64,000 nt of DNA from Castanea sativa (lineage: Eukaryota > Streptophyta > Magnoliopsida > Fagales > Fagaceae): contig NC_134013.1 of the NCBI RefSeq assembly GCF_040712315.1, positions 87,922,001-87,986,000 on the forward strand, in the 5' to 3' direction. Position numbers and translations under genes: made by a program. Of this stretch, positions 11,375 through 23,409 are shown piece by piece. A model generated the notes under the pieces. It saw nothing but the letters and a program-made list of their open reading frames with translations, did not search any database and was not told the DNA's origin. How positions within the stretch are numbered: position 1 is the first letter of the stretch; every line of letters begins with the position of its first letter.

Positions 11375-12566
11375 ATGAAGCTCTTTTCTCTGATACTGTT
11401 TTTCTTGGCTTTCTTCTTGCTTGGAACCTCAGCAGACGATGTTACCAGCGTAATCAACTCGGCTCTTTTTGACAGAATGCTTAAACATCGAAACGATGCA
11501 GGATGTAAAGGCAAAGGATTCTACACTTACAATGCTTTCGTTGATGCTGCCAAATCTTTCAATGGCTTTGGCACAACTGGTGATATTACTACACGTAAAA
11601 GGGAGCTTGCGGCTTTCTTGGGTCAAACCTCTCATGAGACCACTGGTTAGTTAATTACTTATGCTCTGTTTAGTTTGCTGTAAAATGTTATAAGGGAAAT
11701 ATTTTCAAAATTTTACCATTTTTGTTTCCTTGTAAAACTAGGCCAAATATGTCATTATTAATATAGTGTTTTTAAGTGTGTGCTTGGTTCAACTTGTTGG
11801 ATATTAGCTTAATTTCAATCACAAAGGATAATTATATTTTGTGTAGGAGGGTGGCCAACTGCACCAGATGGCCCATATGCATGAGGCTATTGCTTTATTA
11901 CCGAAATTAACAAGCAAGCCTATTGCACTCCTTCAAAAGAATGGCCCTGTGCTCCTGGTAAACAATATTATGGTCGAGGACCTATCCAACTCACTCAGTA
12001 AGTCTTTCAAATCATCAGTTAGTTCTTCACACAACACATAGATCGTGATCATGATATTATGATTCCCTTTGTTGGAATATGATATATTCAATAATTGTTC
12101 AAAGCAAATAACAAAAATTTAAAGCTGTATTCTGTGTAAGGTTCGTTAGTTTATCAGACTTTTGACTTTTGACTTTGATTGTTTTCTTATTGTCAGCAAC
12201 TACAATTATGGGCCAGCAGGAAAAGCCATTGGAGCTGCTCTTCTAAATAATCCAGATATTGTAGCCACAAACCCCACCATATCATTCAAGACAGCCATAT
12301 GGTTTTGGATGACTCCACAAGGAAGCAAACCATCTAGCCACGATGTCATCATTGGAAAATGGAAACCATCTGCAGCTGACACTGCAGCTGGCCGAGTCCC
12401 AGGTTATGGTGTAATCACCAACATTATCAATGGTGGACTCGAATGTGGTCGTGGCCCGGATAGTAGGGTGGCTGATAGGATTGGGTTCTATAAGAGGTAC
12501 TCTGACATATTGGGAGTTAGCTATGGGGCAAATCTAGATTGCTATAATCAAAAGCCTTTTGCCTAA
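11375..12566 (+). pseudogene. GH19 endochitinase, three exons, one premature stop in exon 2
   Basis: GH19 enzymes cut beta-1,4 chitin chains and act in defence outside the cell or in the vacuole. Exons are 11375-11645, 11847-11997 and 12197-12566, with GT-AG introns and consistent frame, giving 263 residues. A hydrophobic signal peptide ([20 protein letters not shown]) leads straight into the catalytic domain; there is no chitin-binding domain, so it looks like class II. The general acid region is QTSHETTG at the exon 1/2 junction and the second catalytic Glu is in CFITEINK. Later blocks are [26 protein letters not shown] and [14 protein letters not shown]. Codon 103, expected Trp in the YAWGYCF motif, is TGA (11882-11884), cutting the protein before most of the catalytic domain. 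Everything else is intact, so this is either a young pseudogene, a polymorphic null allele or a base-call error. Confidence 0.88.
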
Positions 12567-13586
12567 ACAGCTCTAGTCCAACGCCAAAAAAATGTTTAGC
12601 CAAGTGCACTAAGGACATGATATAAATGTATGAATGGGAGATTTCTTTTTCAATGAGAAATCTCTAAGGTAATGGATAAATAAAGAGGAATTTAATAAAT
12701 TTGAGTACTGGTAATTCATTACTTTGTTGGCTTATATAATTCACACTCTTTAGATCTAAAAAATTAAATTTTAACTGTAATAAATTTTTCAATGAAATTG
12801 AAAGGTTTGTTTTCAAAGGAGAAATATTTTTAACTAGTCATACAAACCTAAGACCTATATTCATGCATTCAAATTACCTAAATAAGGATCATACTCATCC
12901 AGATCAATCCAAGATATGAGAGTATAAATGTCACCTTTTTTTAATGAGCCTACTCTAGGCTTAGGTCACTTAGAACAATCGGTAAGTTCCCCATTTATAA
13001 AAGACCCCAAAATTGTATTTGAATAATTGTTTTAAAAAATAAATTAAATTAAATTATTTAAAAAAAAACCACATAGATGGGATATGTACTCATTCAAGCA
13101 TTTTCAAGAAGGCACCCAAGATTGTGAGTCAATATATCTACTGGTCACCAAATGGCTCATTGCCCACACAGCAAGCTAGCCCATTAGCCAACACATCGTA
13201 GCCCAGTTCAATAACTCAAATTCATAACAAAAATATATGAGGGGAGTATGAGGGATTGATCTTTAGACATTATAAATGAATCTTTTAATAGAACTCCCCT
13301 AACTACTAAAATACTTAAAGTGATTGTATTAAACTTAGTTTACTAAATATATATTTTTTTACTATTCTAGCAACTTTGAACTAACCATCTAAAGCCTTAA
13401 AAAAACAAAAACGAAAAAAAAGTTTCTATCAATAACAAAAAAAAAAAAAAAAAATTAAATAGATTTGACCATAAAAAACTGAATAAGTATATATTTTATC
13501 ATCATTTTGTTTATAAAAATTAAATTGATTCTTTCCTTATAAAAATCTAGTCACTATCTTGTGTGTTGCACTAAATAGTTAAATAA

Positions 13587-13642
<56 letters not shown>

Positions 13643-13894
13643 TATTTATCTTGTTTGTTTGAAGGTATAATCAAACTCATGCAATTTATTTAAAAGTAAC
13701 GACATTAAAACAAATGAGTAACTGCCTTAAAAATTACATTTAGTATAATTAATTATTTATAGCCTTTATATTTAGAAAGACTTTTCCTTAAATTTAACTA
13801 GCTTGAAGTATACCAAAATGCTACATTAATGTTACTCAACTGGAGCATAAAAATAATAAATGATATGCTTAAGATTTTAGATATTAATTACGAG

Positions 13895-13957
<63 letters not shown>

Positions 13958-14014
13958 TTTGGATTTAAAATAGGTTCTCTCAGCCCAAACTTATTTTTTC
14001 CTATTGGGTAAGTG
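12567..14014. other. AT-rich intergenic sequence with TA microsatellites
   Basis: This is the 3' flank of the first chitinase. It has long TA runs near 13592-13636 and 13899-13951 and no coding signal. Unlike the later chitinase copies, no RLP follows. Confidence 0.5.
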
Positions 14015-14425
14015 CACAAAAATGGACCCAACAAGACCCAGTAGGATCGAATAGTATCAAAGTGGACCGAGTTGGACTAAAGCGAACAAAATAGGACCAA
14101 ATAGACTAAATTGGCTTAATAGAGCCAAAGTGGACATAATGGACTAAAGTGGATTGAATAGGACCAACTTGGACTGAGTAGGACCAAAGTAAACCGAATA
14201 AGACTAAAATGGACTGACTGGAACCTAATGGACCGAATAGGACTAAAGTAGACTGAATATGACTGAAGTGGAATGACTAGAACCAAATTGGACAAAATAG
14301 ACTGAATAGGATGGAAACGGACCGAATTGGACCTGTGTGGACCGAATAGGACTAAAGTAGGCTGAATAGGACCAATATGGACCGAATGGACAGAATTGGA
14401 CCAAATTGGAAGGAATAGACCGAAA
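14015..14425. repeat. Degenerate minisatellite of GGACCGAATAGGAC-like words
   Basis: Short units such as GGACCGAATAGGACTAAAGT recur with many substitutions and variable spacing of about 10-25 bp over 400 bp. A translated minus strand gives an apparent F-G-P/R-S-T pattern, which comes only from the repeat. A second patch lies at 16690-16905 in the same orientation. Confidence 0.75.
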
Positions 14426-15231
14426 TTCCAGGCTGATGTGGCTCAAGGAAATTAACAACAATAAATGTTATTCTTAAGTTTTTTGATATATTAGTCGCTA
14501 ACCCGTGCGAGGCACTGAATAATTAGTAAATGTTAAATATCTTCACTTTTTTTCCCAAAAAAAAAAAATCTTCACTTTGTTCAATGCTAGTCGAGTCATG
14601 ATGGTCGCATTTCCCATTCGAAGCGGGAACAGAAAGAGACATCAAGTTCGGATAACAATTAGTTAAAAGCGAAAAATAATAATAATCAATAATTTTAGTT
14701 CAAAATAAAGTTTGAAAATAGATATAAAAAAATTAATCATATATACAACTTCTATAGATGAACTTTTATCTTTGAAGACCCACAATATCAAACCTTCCCA
14801 AATCCGCAAGCTGCCAAAAATCCATAGTAAATGAGAAAGATCACACTTTGATGAAAATGGAAAATGGAGACCATCCGCTGCTGACCCTTCGAACTGCCAA
14901 AAATATTTCATGTGACTTCTTATTTAATCTTACCATAGAGTATTGGTACAATGATTATACTTATGACTCTATGAAAATCATGTGATTATCTCTCAAATAA
15001 ATAAACGACAATCATGTGAATTGGGATATATAATAATGTGCTTAAATTTGAATGTTTAGGTAATTTATGGTTTTGTGTGTGCTGTGTATTCAAAAGTTAT
15101 GCCCGTTTAGATATACACCACTGTAAGTTTCTTTAAAAAAAAACATTCTCCCCTCTCCCCTCTCCCTGTGTGTGTGTTAAAAATATTTAGTATTCTTAAA
15201 AAAAAAAAAGGGGGTAATTTATGGTTTCAAG
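14426..15231. other. Intergenic sequence
   Basis: AT-rich DNA without a gene that I can support. It ends in a poly-A/G tract just before a hAT-like insertion. Confidence 0.4.
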
Positions 15232-15770
15232 TAGGACTGTCCAGAGACTCGGTCAACCCAACCCACCCGCCGCTGCCGATCGAACCCGACCCGCCGCCAA
15301 CCAAACCAACTTCGCCGGCAGTCGGCGACAGGTTTATTCCTCCAAAACCCAAGCTTTCCAGGTTGGGTGTCGGTTTTCCTTCCTCCAAAATCCAATCAAC
15401 CCGATCCGAACAACCCACAAAATTTTCGACGATATTTGGTAGATCCGGCGAGATCTATACCATTTTCGTCAAGATCTCAGCGAGATTTCGTCGGATCTAG
15501 CCCAGATCTTGCCGAAAATGGCCTAGACTAGGCTGGATCTGGGGAGACATAAAAGATTTTGGGCATTTTTCTCTATTTTTATGCCGAATTCTCGTTGTTA
15601 TCCAGATTTTCGACCCCGACCGACTCGCCTGGATCGTGTTGAAGTTTCAACCTGTCTGATCCGATCATCCTCTCGGTCGGCGGCGGGTTGAGATTCCGTC
15701 CACCCAATCTGATCGAGTCGGTTGTGGGTTAAGCACAAACTCAACCTGAACCGAACCGTGGACAGCCCTA
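15232..15770. mobile_element. hAT-like non-autonomous element, 539 bp
   Basis: The ends are TAGGACTGTCCA and, inverted, TAGGGCTGTCCA. The flanks GTTTCAAG (15224-15231) and ATTTTAAG (15771-15778) match at 6 of 8 bases, differing only by transitions, which fits an aged 8-bp duplication of the hAT type. The interior is unusually GC-rich for this window, with direct repeats of GATCTxGCxGAGATxT-like words. No transposase frame is present. Confidence 0.65.
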
Positions 15771-15777
15771 ATTTTAA

Positions 15778-15779
<2 letters not shown>

Positions 15780-15866
<87 letters not shown>
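15780..15866. repeat. (TC)n microsatellite
   Basis: An uninterrupted TC dinucleotide run of about 87 bp directly after the hAT-like element. Confidence 0.98.
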
Positions 15867-15870
<4 letters not shown>

Positions 15871-16689
15871 ATCAAAGTGAATAATTTAGACAACAACATA
15901 AAATCACACACTTTGGTTAAGCTGGTTGCATTGCTTAAAAGTTCTACAACAATTCTTTAAGCATTATAAGGACTTAATTGAGAATGCATAAAACTTAAAG
16001 GACTGAAATGACAAAACCTAAACTTAAAGGACTAAAATGAAAAATGATGAAACTTAGAAGGTGAGTTTTGCATTTTGGCCTATTATATTTGTTTCAACAT
16101 ATAAAGCATGGTAAAAAAATGGAAGAAGAAAATTAAGGAATAATATTGCTCTTTTTTTTTTAGGGTAAACCTAAACCAGGATCATATTATTGCAAGAAAA
16201 CATTTATGGTAAAAGAATTATTCCTGATATAGATTTCCCATATATTCAAATTATTCCAAATTTTAATCCCATTTAGAATTTGGCCATCCATGTTATCATT
16301 AGTTCCCCCAAATCTTGCACTCTAGCATTAATTTTAAAACGCTCATAATTATTGGATTTAATTTATCTTATTATTGTCAATCACTAAATTAGTAAAATAG
16401 CCCCCAAAAAAAATTCCTAATCATAGTTAGGCATTAAAAAAAATTATTTTTTTGAAATTAATGGTAGTAATTGTATTAATGGGAACAAGTATAAACATAG
16501 TGTATACAAAGCTAGGTCTAGCTTACCTCTAGTAAAAATTTAACTTGAGATCTCCTTTTTAAAAAAAATAAAAGCTGCCACATTACCTGCTAATAAACAT
16601 ACTGTGGAGATTAAAACTTAATGCCACCAGCCACCTCATTAAACTTCAAGCAAAAATTAACAAAACTCGCCCACAAAATATAGTTGAAA
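15867..16689. other. AT-rich intergenic sequence
   Basis: No gene is supported. It contains scattered 'AAACTTAAAGGACTxAAATGA' style repeats of low copy number near 15990-16060. Confidence 0.4.
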
Positions 16690-16905
16690 CATATTTGATC
16701 GAGTAGGACCAAAGTGGACCGAATAAGGTTGAAGTGGCCCGAATAGAAGCTAATGGACCGAATAGGACCAAAGTAGACTAAATATGACTGAAGTTGACCA
16801 ACTAGAACCAAATTGGGTAAAATGGACTGAATAGGATGGAGACGGACCAAATAGGATCGATGTGGACCGAATAGGACCAAAGTGGACTGTATAGGACCAA
16901 TGAAA
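16690..16905. repeat. Second patch of the degenerate GGACCGAATAGGAC minisatellite
   Basis: The same words as at 14015-14425 (GGACCGAATAGGACCAAAGT and variants) recur over about 210 bp in the same orientation. Confidence 0.7.
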
Positions 16906-17212
16906 CAATCAAAGACAGTATCATAGTTCTGAAATAGATTTATTTCATAGTTTAGTAATTAAAGGTGTCTTGTCATTTAAAATTTGAAATGACATAAGAC
17001 TTTGTACACTATTATATCCAAAAATTAACTAAAATTTTAGATTCCTTTTTACTTAAAATAGAGAGGGATTAAAAACCTCTTTGCGGTATTAGGATCCTGT
17101 CCATTTGTATATAATATTACGTCATTGAATAACACATTATATGCTATTAAATTCAAAACAAAAAAGTTCTAACCATAAAATGAAGAACTAATTTATAATT
17201 TAAAAGACTTAC

Positions 17213-17351
17213 TATGTGAGTTGGATAGATTCTTAGCCACAATATTGTTTGCCAAGAGGGAATTGAGAATCTTTTGGAGTACAATATTGTTTTCCTGTAA
17301 TAAAGAAGTAGCCCCATGCATATGAGCTACCGGGTGCATTTGCCCACCCTC
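17213..17351 (-). pseudogene. Inverted chitinase exon 2 remnant
   Basis: The minus strand encodes a GH19 exon 2: GGWANAP, SSYAWGYFFIT and KQYCTPKDSQFP, ending in SIQLTH. Splice signals are kept on both sides: CTAG before 17351 and GTAAGT after 17213. An in-frame stop lies in the expected YYGRGP region. It is opposite to the exon 1 and exon 3 remnants that begin 500 bp to the right, so it is either an inverted piece of that gene or the last trace of a separate copy. Confidence 0.75.
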
Positions 17352-17854
17352 CTAGAAAAATAATAATCATCTTTTGCAATAAAAATCAAGGTAACCTAAC
17401 AAATTAAAAAGGGAGTTAAAGATATTGGTTTAGGAAGTAGGAATTATTTTAAGAAATTTTTTATGGGAAAAAAAAAACAATTAATTGTTTTGACGGCTTT
17501 CTATATTTCTCTGAAGAGTTGTATCAAAATTTTTCTAAAAAAGACTTATTAACAATTGTTATAAGAATACCCGTTAGCAGGACCTAATTAAGAAAATGAA
17601 CAAGTGCTTATGATTATGTTGGTTACTCAGATTTAGTGTCCAAGACTACAAGCCCACTAAGAAGCTAAATTAGATTATATTTTGTGGCAAATATCCTTCT
17701 AATCGAACTAGAGTTTGATGCCAGGCTTTTTTAGATTTTCAATACACTCTAATTTCATATAAATTATCCTTCAAAATTATACTCAAATTTTGGATCAATT
17801 ATATTTATATTCAAATTCATCTATGTAAACTTAGCAAATATAAAAACACTTAAC

Positions 17855-19212
17855 ATGAATTTATTATTATACTTTTGCGTAATTGGATGGTGTGGCACCA
17901 CAACTAAGTACTGTGGAAATGGTTGCCAGAGACAATGTAAGCCAAAAACTACACCTTCCAAACCAACCTTAACCCCTAGAGGTGGTGGTGGTGGTGGTGT
18001 TGGCAGCCTCATTAGCCTCTCTATATTCAACCAACTGCATGCTTAAACATCGCAAAGATGGGAGCTGCCCCAGTCACGGGTTCTATACCTACAATGCTTT
18101 CATCACTGCTGCCCGATCTTTCAAACATAGAGAGCTTAAGAAAGTGCCCTTTGAATATTCAAACATTCGTGACTCATGAGATCAGCATCATTGGTTGGCC
18201 AACAATGTTAGACACAAACAAATTTCACAATTTATTAAATGACAGATAGATATTATTGCAACAACACCTTTATATGAGATCACCACTACTGTTTGGAATG
18301 CACTAATACACCAGATTATAAATTATTTTATTCCTATTATTTTCAAGTCTCATTTAAGTCACTACTTATTTTATTTAACTTTTACTTTTTATATATGCTA
18401 CTTTCTCAAAATAAAAAAAAAATTCAACAAAAAGTTAAATAAGTTGTTCTCATACGAAAAAGTCGTTTCTCATGCGAAAGTGATTGTATTAAACTTAGTT
18501 CAAAATATATTTAAATCAATTCACAAGCTTTCAGACAAATTATAAAAGGAATTGAATTGGTCAAAAATTGTCTAAGTTCAAGGGTTGTGGATGTTAGTAG
18601 TACTAAGTCAAATTGAATTCTGCTATCAAACTTTGATGATGGTATGAGTTCCTCACATGTGATGTATCTACAATAATAATTCACAATTTCAACTTTGATG
18701 ATTCAGCAATTTCACTTATATTTAGATTATGGACTATGTAAACAATAATTATGGTGTCCTGTCAACACAATAGTTTGGTTAACTATCTATATTTTTCACA
18801 CTGATATTGACTGTTGATCTTTTTAACTTCTTCAGCAATTACAACTATGCTTCAGCAGGTAAAGCAATCAGAGAGGACTTGATAAACAATCCAGATAGTG
18901 TAGCCACAGACATAGTGATTTCACTTAAGACAGCCATATGGTTTTGGAAGACACCACAGGGCAACAAGCCATCAAGCCACAATGTCATCATTGGCAAATG
19001 GACACCATCTCTTTGCAGATATATCAGCTGGTCAAGTCCCTGTCCCAGGCTCTGGTGCCATAACCAACATAGTCAATGGTGGCCTCGAATGTGGTCGTGG
19101 TCATGATGATAGGGTGGCTAGTAGGATCCGTTTCTATAAGAAGTATTGTGACATTATGGGACTAAGCTATGGGAACAACTCGGATTGCTATAATCAAAGT
19201 CCCTTTGCTTAA
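17855..19212 (+). pseudogene. Class I-type GH19 chitinase pseudogene with chitin-binding domain remnant (cassette 1)
   Basis: Around 17875-17945 it encodes the second half of a hevein-type CBM18 chitin-binding domain (WCGTTTKYCGNGCQRQC), then a Pro/Gly-rich hinge at 17946-18010. A frameshift follows, and the catalytic start continues as [20 protein letters not shown] in another frame. The exon then ends early: the region up to the catalytic SHETTG is deleted or replaced. No exon 2 is in place; an inverted one lies at 17213-17351. Exon 3 (about 18837-19212) keeps [28 protein letters not shown] and the terminal CYNQSPFA, with a one-base insertion near 19010. The CBM18 shows it came from a class I gene, unlike the copy at 11375. 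Confidence 0.82.
18240..18836. other. Intron and flanking remnant of cassette 1 chitinase
   Basis: About 18520-18836 is closely similar to 33815-34125 in front of the fourth chitinase copy, so this non-coding sequence is part of the duplicated cassette. Confidence 0.6.
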
Positions 19213-19719
19213 ACTTGGATTGTAGTAATGCTACTACTAAGTACTACAGGAGAACATAAAGAGAAACAATCTTATTAAATTGGAAAATATTTTTCCCTAG
19301 TAGAAAAGTTTTGAGTATGTTATTACAACCAGTAAAATGAATGAAATTGTTTAGAATGAAGTTGCAGTATATAGTGTATATGGTCTCCAAAAACAAAAAT
19401 CGGTATATATGGTGATGAGTCCTACGCATATAATATATCATACAGAAAACTACTACAAATTACTTAGAATGAAATAACAGAGTATGTATATGGCGCAGGA
19501 CATCAGGTATTTATTAAAAAGTTTCAGCCTTAAAAACTAGCCTAGTGTTAGTTCAACATTGATATTTCGATTCCTTTTGGGAACTGAATGAATAAAATTG
19601 ACAAATTTTGATTACAAGCTAGTGCTATTACTTCACATTCACAAAAAGGTGATGTCAACCATTACTCTTTACATAAAACTCCTTGATGCAACCCCAGCAC
19701 AAAATATACCCAAAAGTAG

Positions 19720-19766
<47 letters not shown>

Positions 19767-19779
19767 AAATTACATATTT
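19213..19779. other. Shared 3' flank of cassette 1, with poly-A tract
   Basis: The sequence after the stop (TAGTAATGCTACTACTAAG, AAAGAGAAACAATCTTAT) recurs after the chitinase copies at 26427 and 35551. A 44-base A run lies at 19720-19763 and has no counterpart in the other cassettes. Confidence 0.7.
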
Positions 19780-20739
19780 AAATCTTTGGAAGATTCTTGT
19801 CCAAATTGATTAAATCAATTTCTATCTCCTCCCACTCTCCTTGTTTTTTTTCTTTTTTCCTAAGAGTTGCTTCATTCCAAATGTCTTCCTTAACCAATCA
19901 GGGTTCCTTGCAGTTACAACTTACAACATGCCCAATAATCACTCCAACAACGGTACCAAATCCATACCCAATCACAACTATTTTCCAACCAAATTCAAAT
20001 GGAGAATCTGAATCTTCACTATTCTCTGAGATAGAGGCTGGAGGTAGCAAAGTATCAAAATTATCACAATTATTTGTCAATGGGCTCCCACACAATCCTA
20101 AATTTCCCTCAAATGAATTGTTTTGAAATGTATTAAATTGTTGCCCACTTGGTATGTGTCCCGTAAGATTATTATAAGAGACATTAAAATATTGCAAGAA
20201 ATTAAGTTGTGTTAACTGTTGTGGGATCTCTCCTGAGAGTCTGTTTAGAGAAAAGTCCAATGATTCCAACCCTGCAAGATTTCCCAATGAAAATGGGATA
20301 TTGCTACTAAGGAAGTTATTGGAAACATTGAACAAATGAAGCACCTTTAAATCACCAATTGATTCTGGGATCTCTCCTTCAAACCGATTGCTTGACATAT
20401 CAATACCTCTAAAGTGCTCTTGGACCCTTTGGTATACCATATTCATGCCTTTGTTTGTAATTTCCATTGAGTAGTTGTAATCATAGGACAAATGATAATT
20501 CCAACTACCTTTTGGTATAGTAAAATTTGTCTTTACATGAATATAAGTTAAAGGGCTTTCATTCTCAAAATCCCTGTACTTCCAATTCTGAAATATTTCT
20601 AGTGGCAACTTTCCTGAAAAGCTGTTGTTGGAAAGATCAAGGACTCGCAAGTTGGGAAACTTATACTCAGCATTAGGAATGACTATTGGACCATTGAATT
20701 TGTTAGACCTTATACAAAGAACCATTAAATTTGGAAGAT
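19780..20739 (-). pseudogene. LRR receptor-like protein pseudogene, C-terminal part only (cassette 1)
   Basis: The minus strand closely matches the C-terminal third of the RLP at 26990-29221: four LRRs (NLRVLDLSNNSFSGKLPLEI, LFRGIDMSSNRFEGEIPES-like, LESLDFSLNRLSGEIPQQL), the Cys-containing LRR cap (GNLGLCGSPLTNNC), an acidic stretch and a transmembrane helix. A 7-bp tandem duplication (TTACAAC) near 19917 shifts the frame just after the helix and destroys the cytoplasmic tail. Homology stops abruptly at 20739, so the signal peptide and most LRRs are gone. Confidence 0.85.
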
Positions 20740-21340
20740 TATTTTAAGGGCCATCTCAAGTGATGCAAAATGATTATTCATGCAATTTGTAACCGGAGAC
20801 ATTTTGCCCTAGTTCATCATATTCTTTGTAAAAGCTACTGCGTCTTTGTGCCAAGGGTTTTTTAACCAAGGAGCTTCTTGATCTTCGTCGTTGGATGAAC
20901 TGAAGAATTTTGCAGCCAACATCTTTCTCAAGTTGGTGTGTTAGTCACGTACTTGGATTCTTGCATCAATTAGTTAGTCACGTACTCGAAGTCGTGCATT
21001 GAAATGAAAGATTGTCACTACATCACAAGTCCAATTGGGTATTGGGGTAAGGATTCAACTGTTGGTTGGTATTAGGTACTAGGATTCCTTTTACTTGTAA
21101 CTGTTTGTTTTGATAATAGTGGATTCTCAGGAGTGGTGACCTTAAATTCACCCGGTGGGGTTTTGCCTCTATGGTTTCCCCCCTTCGTAAACAAATCACC
21201 TATGTCAAATTTATTTTTCGCTGCATTTAACTTAGTTGGTGATTTATTTTTGCTACCACGCTTATTGCATGTAATTGAATCTAATTAATTTACCAAATGG
21301 GTCAATTCATTCTTGGCATATTAGCTATGTCATCAATAAA
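20740..21340. mobile_element. Probable LTR-retrotransposon remnant
   Basis: The stretch with GGATTCTCAGGAGTGGTGACC, CACCCGGTGGGGTTTTGCC and TTATTTTTCGCTGCA resembles the 3' part of plant Copia LTRs. Ends and duplications were not found. The call rests on recognition of these words only. Confidence 0.4.
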
Positions 21341-21507
21341 TTGTTTAAATTGTAAGTTTTTGTAATTTAAAATTAGACATAAAATATAACCTAGATCATA
21401 TAATAAATAATATCTGATTAACACAAAATTTGATATGTGTATTAAGAGCGTAAAGAATATGCAATTTCAATGTTAGATTTTCAAAATATATAGTAATGTT
21501 TATTTTA

Positions 21508-21685
21508 GGGTTTGGCTTACTTCCAGTACTTTTTTAACTGAACATATTCTTTTATTTTAAATATACAATGACAAGTGGTAGTGAGTTAATCTCTACATTT
21601 TATTTAGTTAGTAGATGATGTGGCAATTTCTCAATAAAATAAAAGGAGATTCTAATTTAAAAAGTGCTGGAAGTAAGCCAAACTA
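21508..21685. mobile_element. MITE, Mutator-like, 178 bp
   Basis: Inverted ends TTTGGCTTACTTCCAGTAC and GTGCTGGAAGTAAGCCAAA match almost perfectly. The 9-bp TTTATTTTA is present on both sides (21499-21507 and 21686-21694), as expected for Mutator-type insertion. Confidence 0.75.
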
Positions 21686-21854
21686 TTTATTTTAATAAGT
21701 AAGGTTGTAGCTTTAAGCTACAACCAATTTGTAGCTAAAATGTTTCCTTTCTCAAAACTTAAATTAAGCAATTAGGACCAATTGCAATGCTTTCCTATTT
21801 TTGTGGTTTTTTTTATTTCTACTATATTTAATCTTAGTATTCACATGTTTATTA

Positions 21855-22025
21855 TATGTGAAGTATTATGTTCATAACATTTTATTAAGTAGTAACTTGT
21901 AAGTTGTTATTGGTTCTAATTTAAATCTACAATTGAAATTATTTTTTTACTCATCAATAAGCAGCTAGTAACAACCTGCCACTTTAGAATTTTTGTGAAA
22001 ATATTGTGAACATAACTTTTCTCTT
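21855..22025. mobile_element. Degraded MITE related to the one at 40123-40301
   Basis: It shares GTTCATAACATTTT, TTGTTATTGGTTCTAATTTAA, TAGTAACAACCTGCCAC and ATATTGTGAACATAAC with the 40123 element. Ends are blurred. Confidence 0.55.
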
Positions 22026-22445
22026 ATTATATATTTATATACTTATTTCTTGATTAATTTCATCTATATCAAATGGTCAATAAGAATTAAAAATGTGTGT
22101 ATTAAGATTATTAGGTACTTGATTCTCAACAAAAATAAATAAATACATATATATATGTGTGTGTGTGTGTGTGTGTTCAAGTTACACCTGGTGTAACTCT
22201 AAGCAATTTAACACCACCCAATAACTTATTATTGAATTAATATTTTGAAAATTCAACCATTGAATTACATATTCTATATGTTCTTAACATGCATGCCAAT
22301 TTTCATATCAATTGGATGTTATTTACCATTTGATCTATAAACTCATCTTTTATGCATAATTTTAAATTACAAAAATTTGAATTTAACAATTGGTTGATGA
22401 CATAGCTATTAATTTTTGATTACCTTGAAATTTTGCAAGCATGAA

Positions 22446-23409
22446 TGTTAGGAAATTTAGACCCCGGTTAATAGAATTAACAAGTTTTAAACCCAAGTTG
22501 TTAATTAGATTTATTATGCATAAAACTTGTTAAAACAAACAAACATCAATATCATGTCAAAACTAACTGCAGCGGAAAAATAAATAAGACAAGATATGAT
22601 GACCTAGGAAAACCAATGAAACCAACCAGTTTCACAGTAAAAAACCTGAGGGGAAACCTTCCCGAAAAGCAATCTACTATAGTAAAGAGAAGTTTCAGAT
22701 CTAGTACAAAACCTTTGTCCCTAGACTCTACAATCCCCGTAGATGAACTCACAACAAAAACCTTCCACCGCTTCAGAACCTCTAAACTCTTCAATATATG
22801 AACGCCACCCTTTGATGCACGGATCCTAGTACGTGACTAACTCCTTTACACGAATCCCAGCACGTTACTCACTCACCAACTTGAGAAAGAAGAATGTTGG
22901 TTGCAAAATTCTTCACTTCATCAACAATGAAGATCAAGAAGCACTTGGTTACAAAACCCTAAGGCACAAAGACGCAGTAGCTTCTTTTAGAGAGAATAAG
23001 GCTTCGGTCACCTTTTGCATATGTTCTCCTTGTATTCTCTTATGGGACGATCTCTAAAATATGCCTTATATATGTCTAGGGTTGTGAGAAAAGAAACCCT
23101 ACACAAATACAAAAGCCTGGCCCAAAAATCAGATCTGAAAATTCTGATTTCCGTAATCTCGATAGATAGCATCTGTCGAGCCTTATTAAACCTCGATAGA
23201 TAGCTATCTATCGAGAAGCTGTCCAGCAGGTGTCCAGCTTTAGTAAACACATTTTCTTCACTTGTTTCTTGGTCCAATCTTCATGGCTTTAATATTAGAC
23301 TTGAACAACATGTTCTTTAAAGTATTAAACACATCCTAAATCAATTCAAATACAAGTAAAGTGCGTTTTGCCAAAGGATTAGCCAACTACGTAAAATATG
23401 TCCTTAACA
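22446..23409 (-). mobile_element. Solo LTR, 964 bp
   Basis: The ends on the plus strand are TGTTAGGA and TCCTTAACA, an imperfect inverted pair. The flanks ATGAA (22441-22445) and ATAAA (23410-23414) match at 4 of 5. On the minus strand a TATA-like TATATAAGG (23064-23072) follows a palindromic block at 23158-23215, so the transcription sense is minus. There is no internal coding region, as expected after LTR-LTR recombination. Confidence 0.72.
23192..23215. promoter_or_regulatory. Perfect 24-bp palindrome inside the solo LTR
   Basis: The half site CTCGATAGATAG is followed directly by its own reverse complement. A weaker partner (CTCGATAGATAG...TGTCGAG) lies just to the left. It lies about 120 bp upstream of the LTR's TATA box on the minus strand, so it may be an enhancer or protein-binding site. 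Confidence 0.6.

Noticed and set aside
14243..14461. 72-codon minus frame with FGP/RST pattern
   Set aside because: Direct consequence of the degenerate minisatellite.
15665..15871. Arg-Glu repeat protein on the minus strand
   Set aside because: It is just the TC microsatellite translated.
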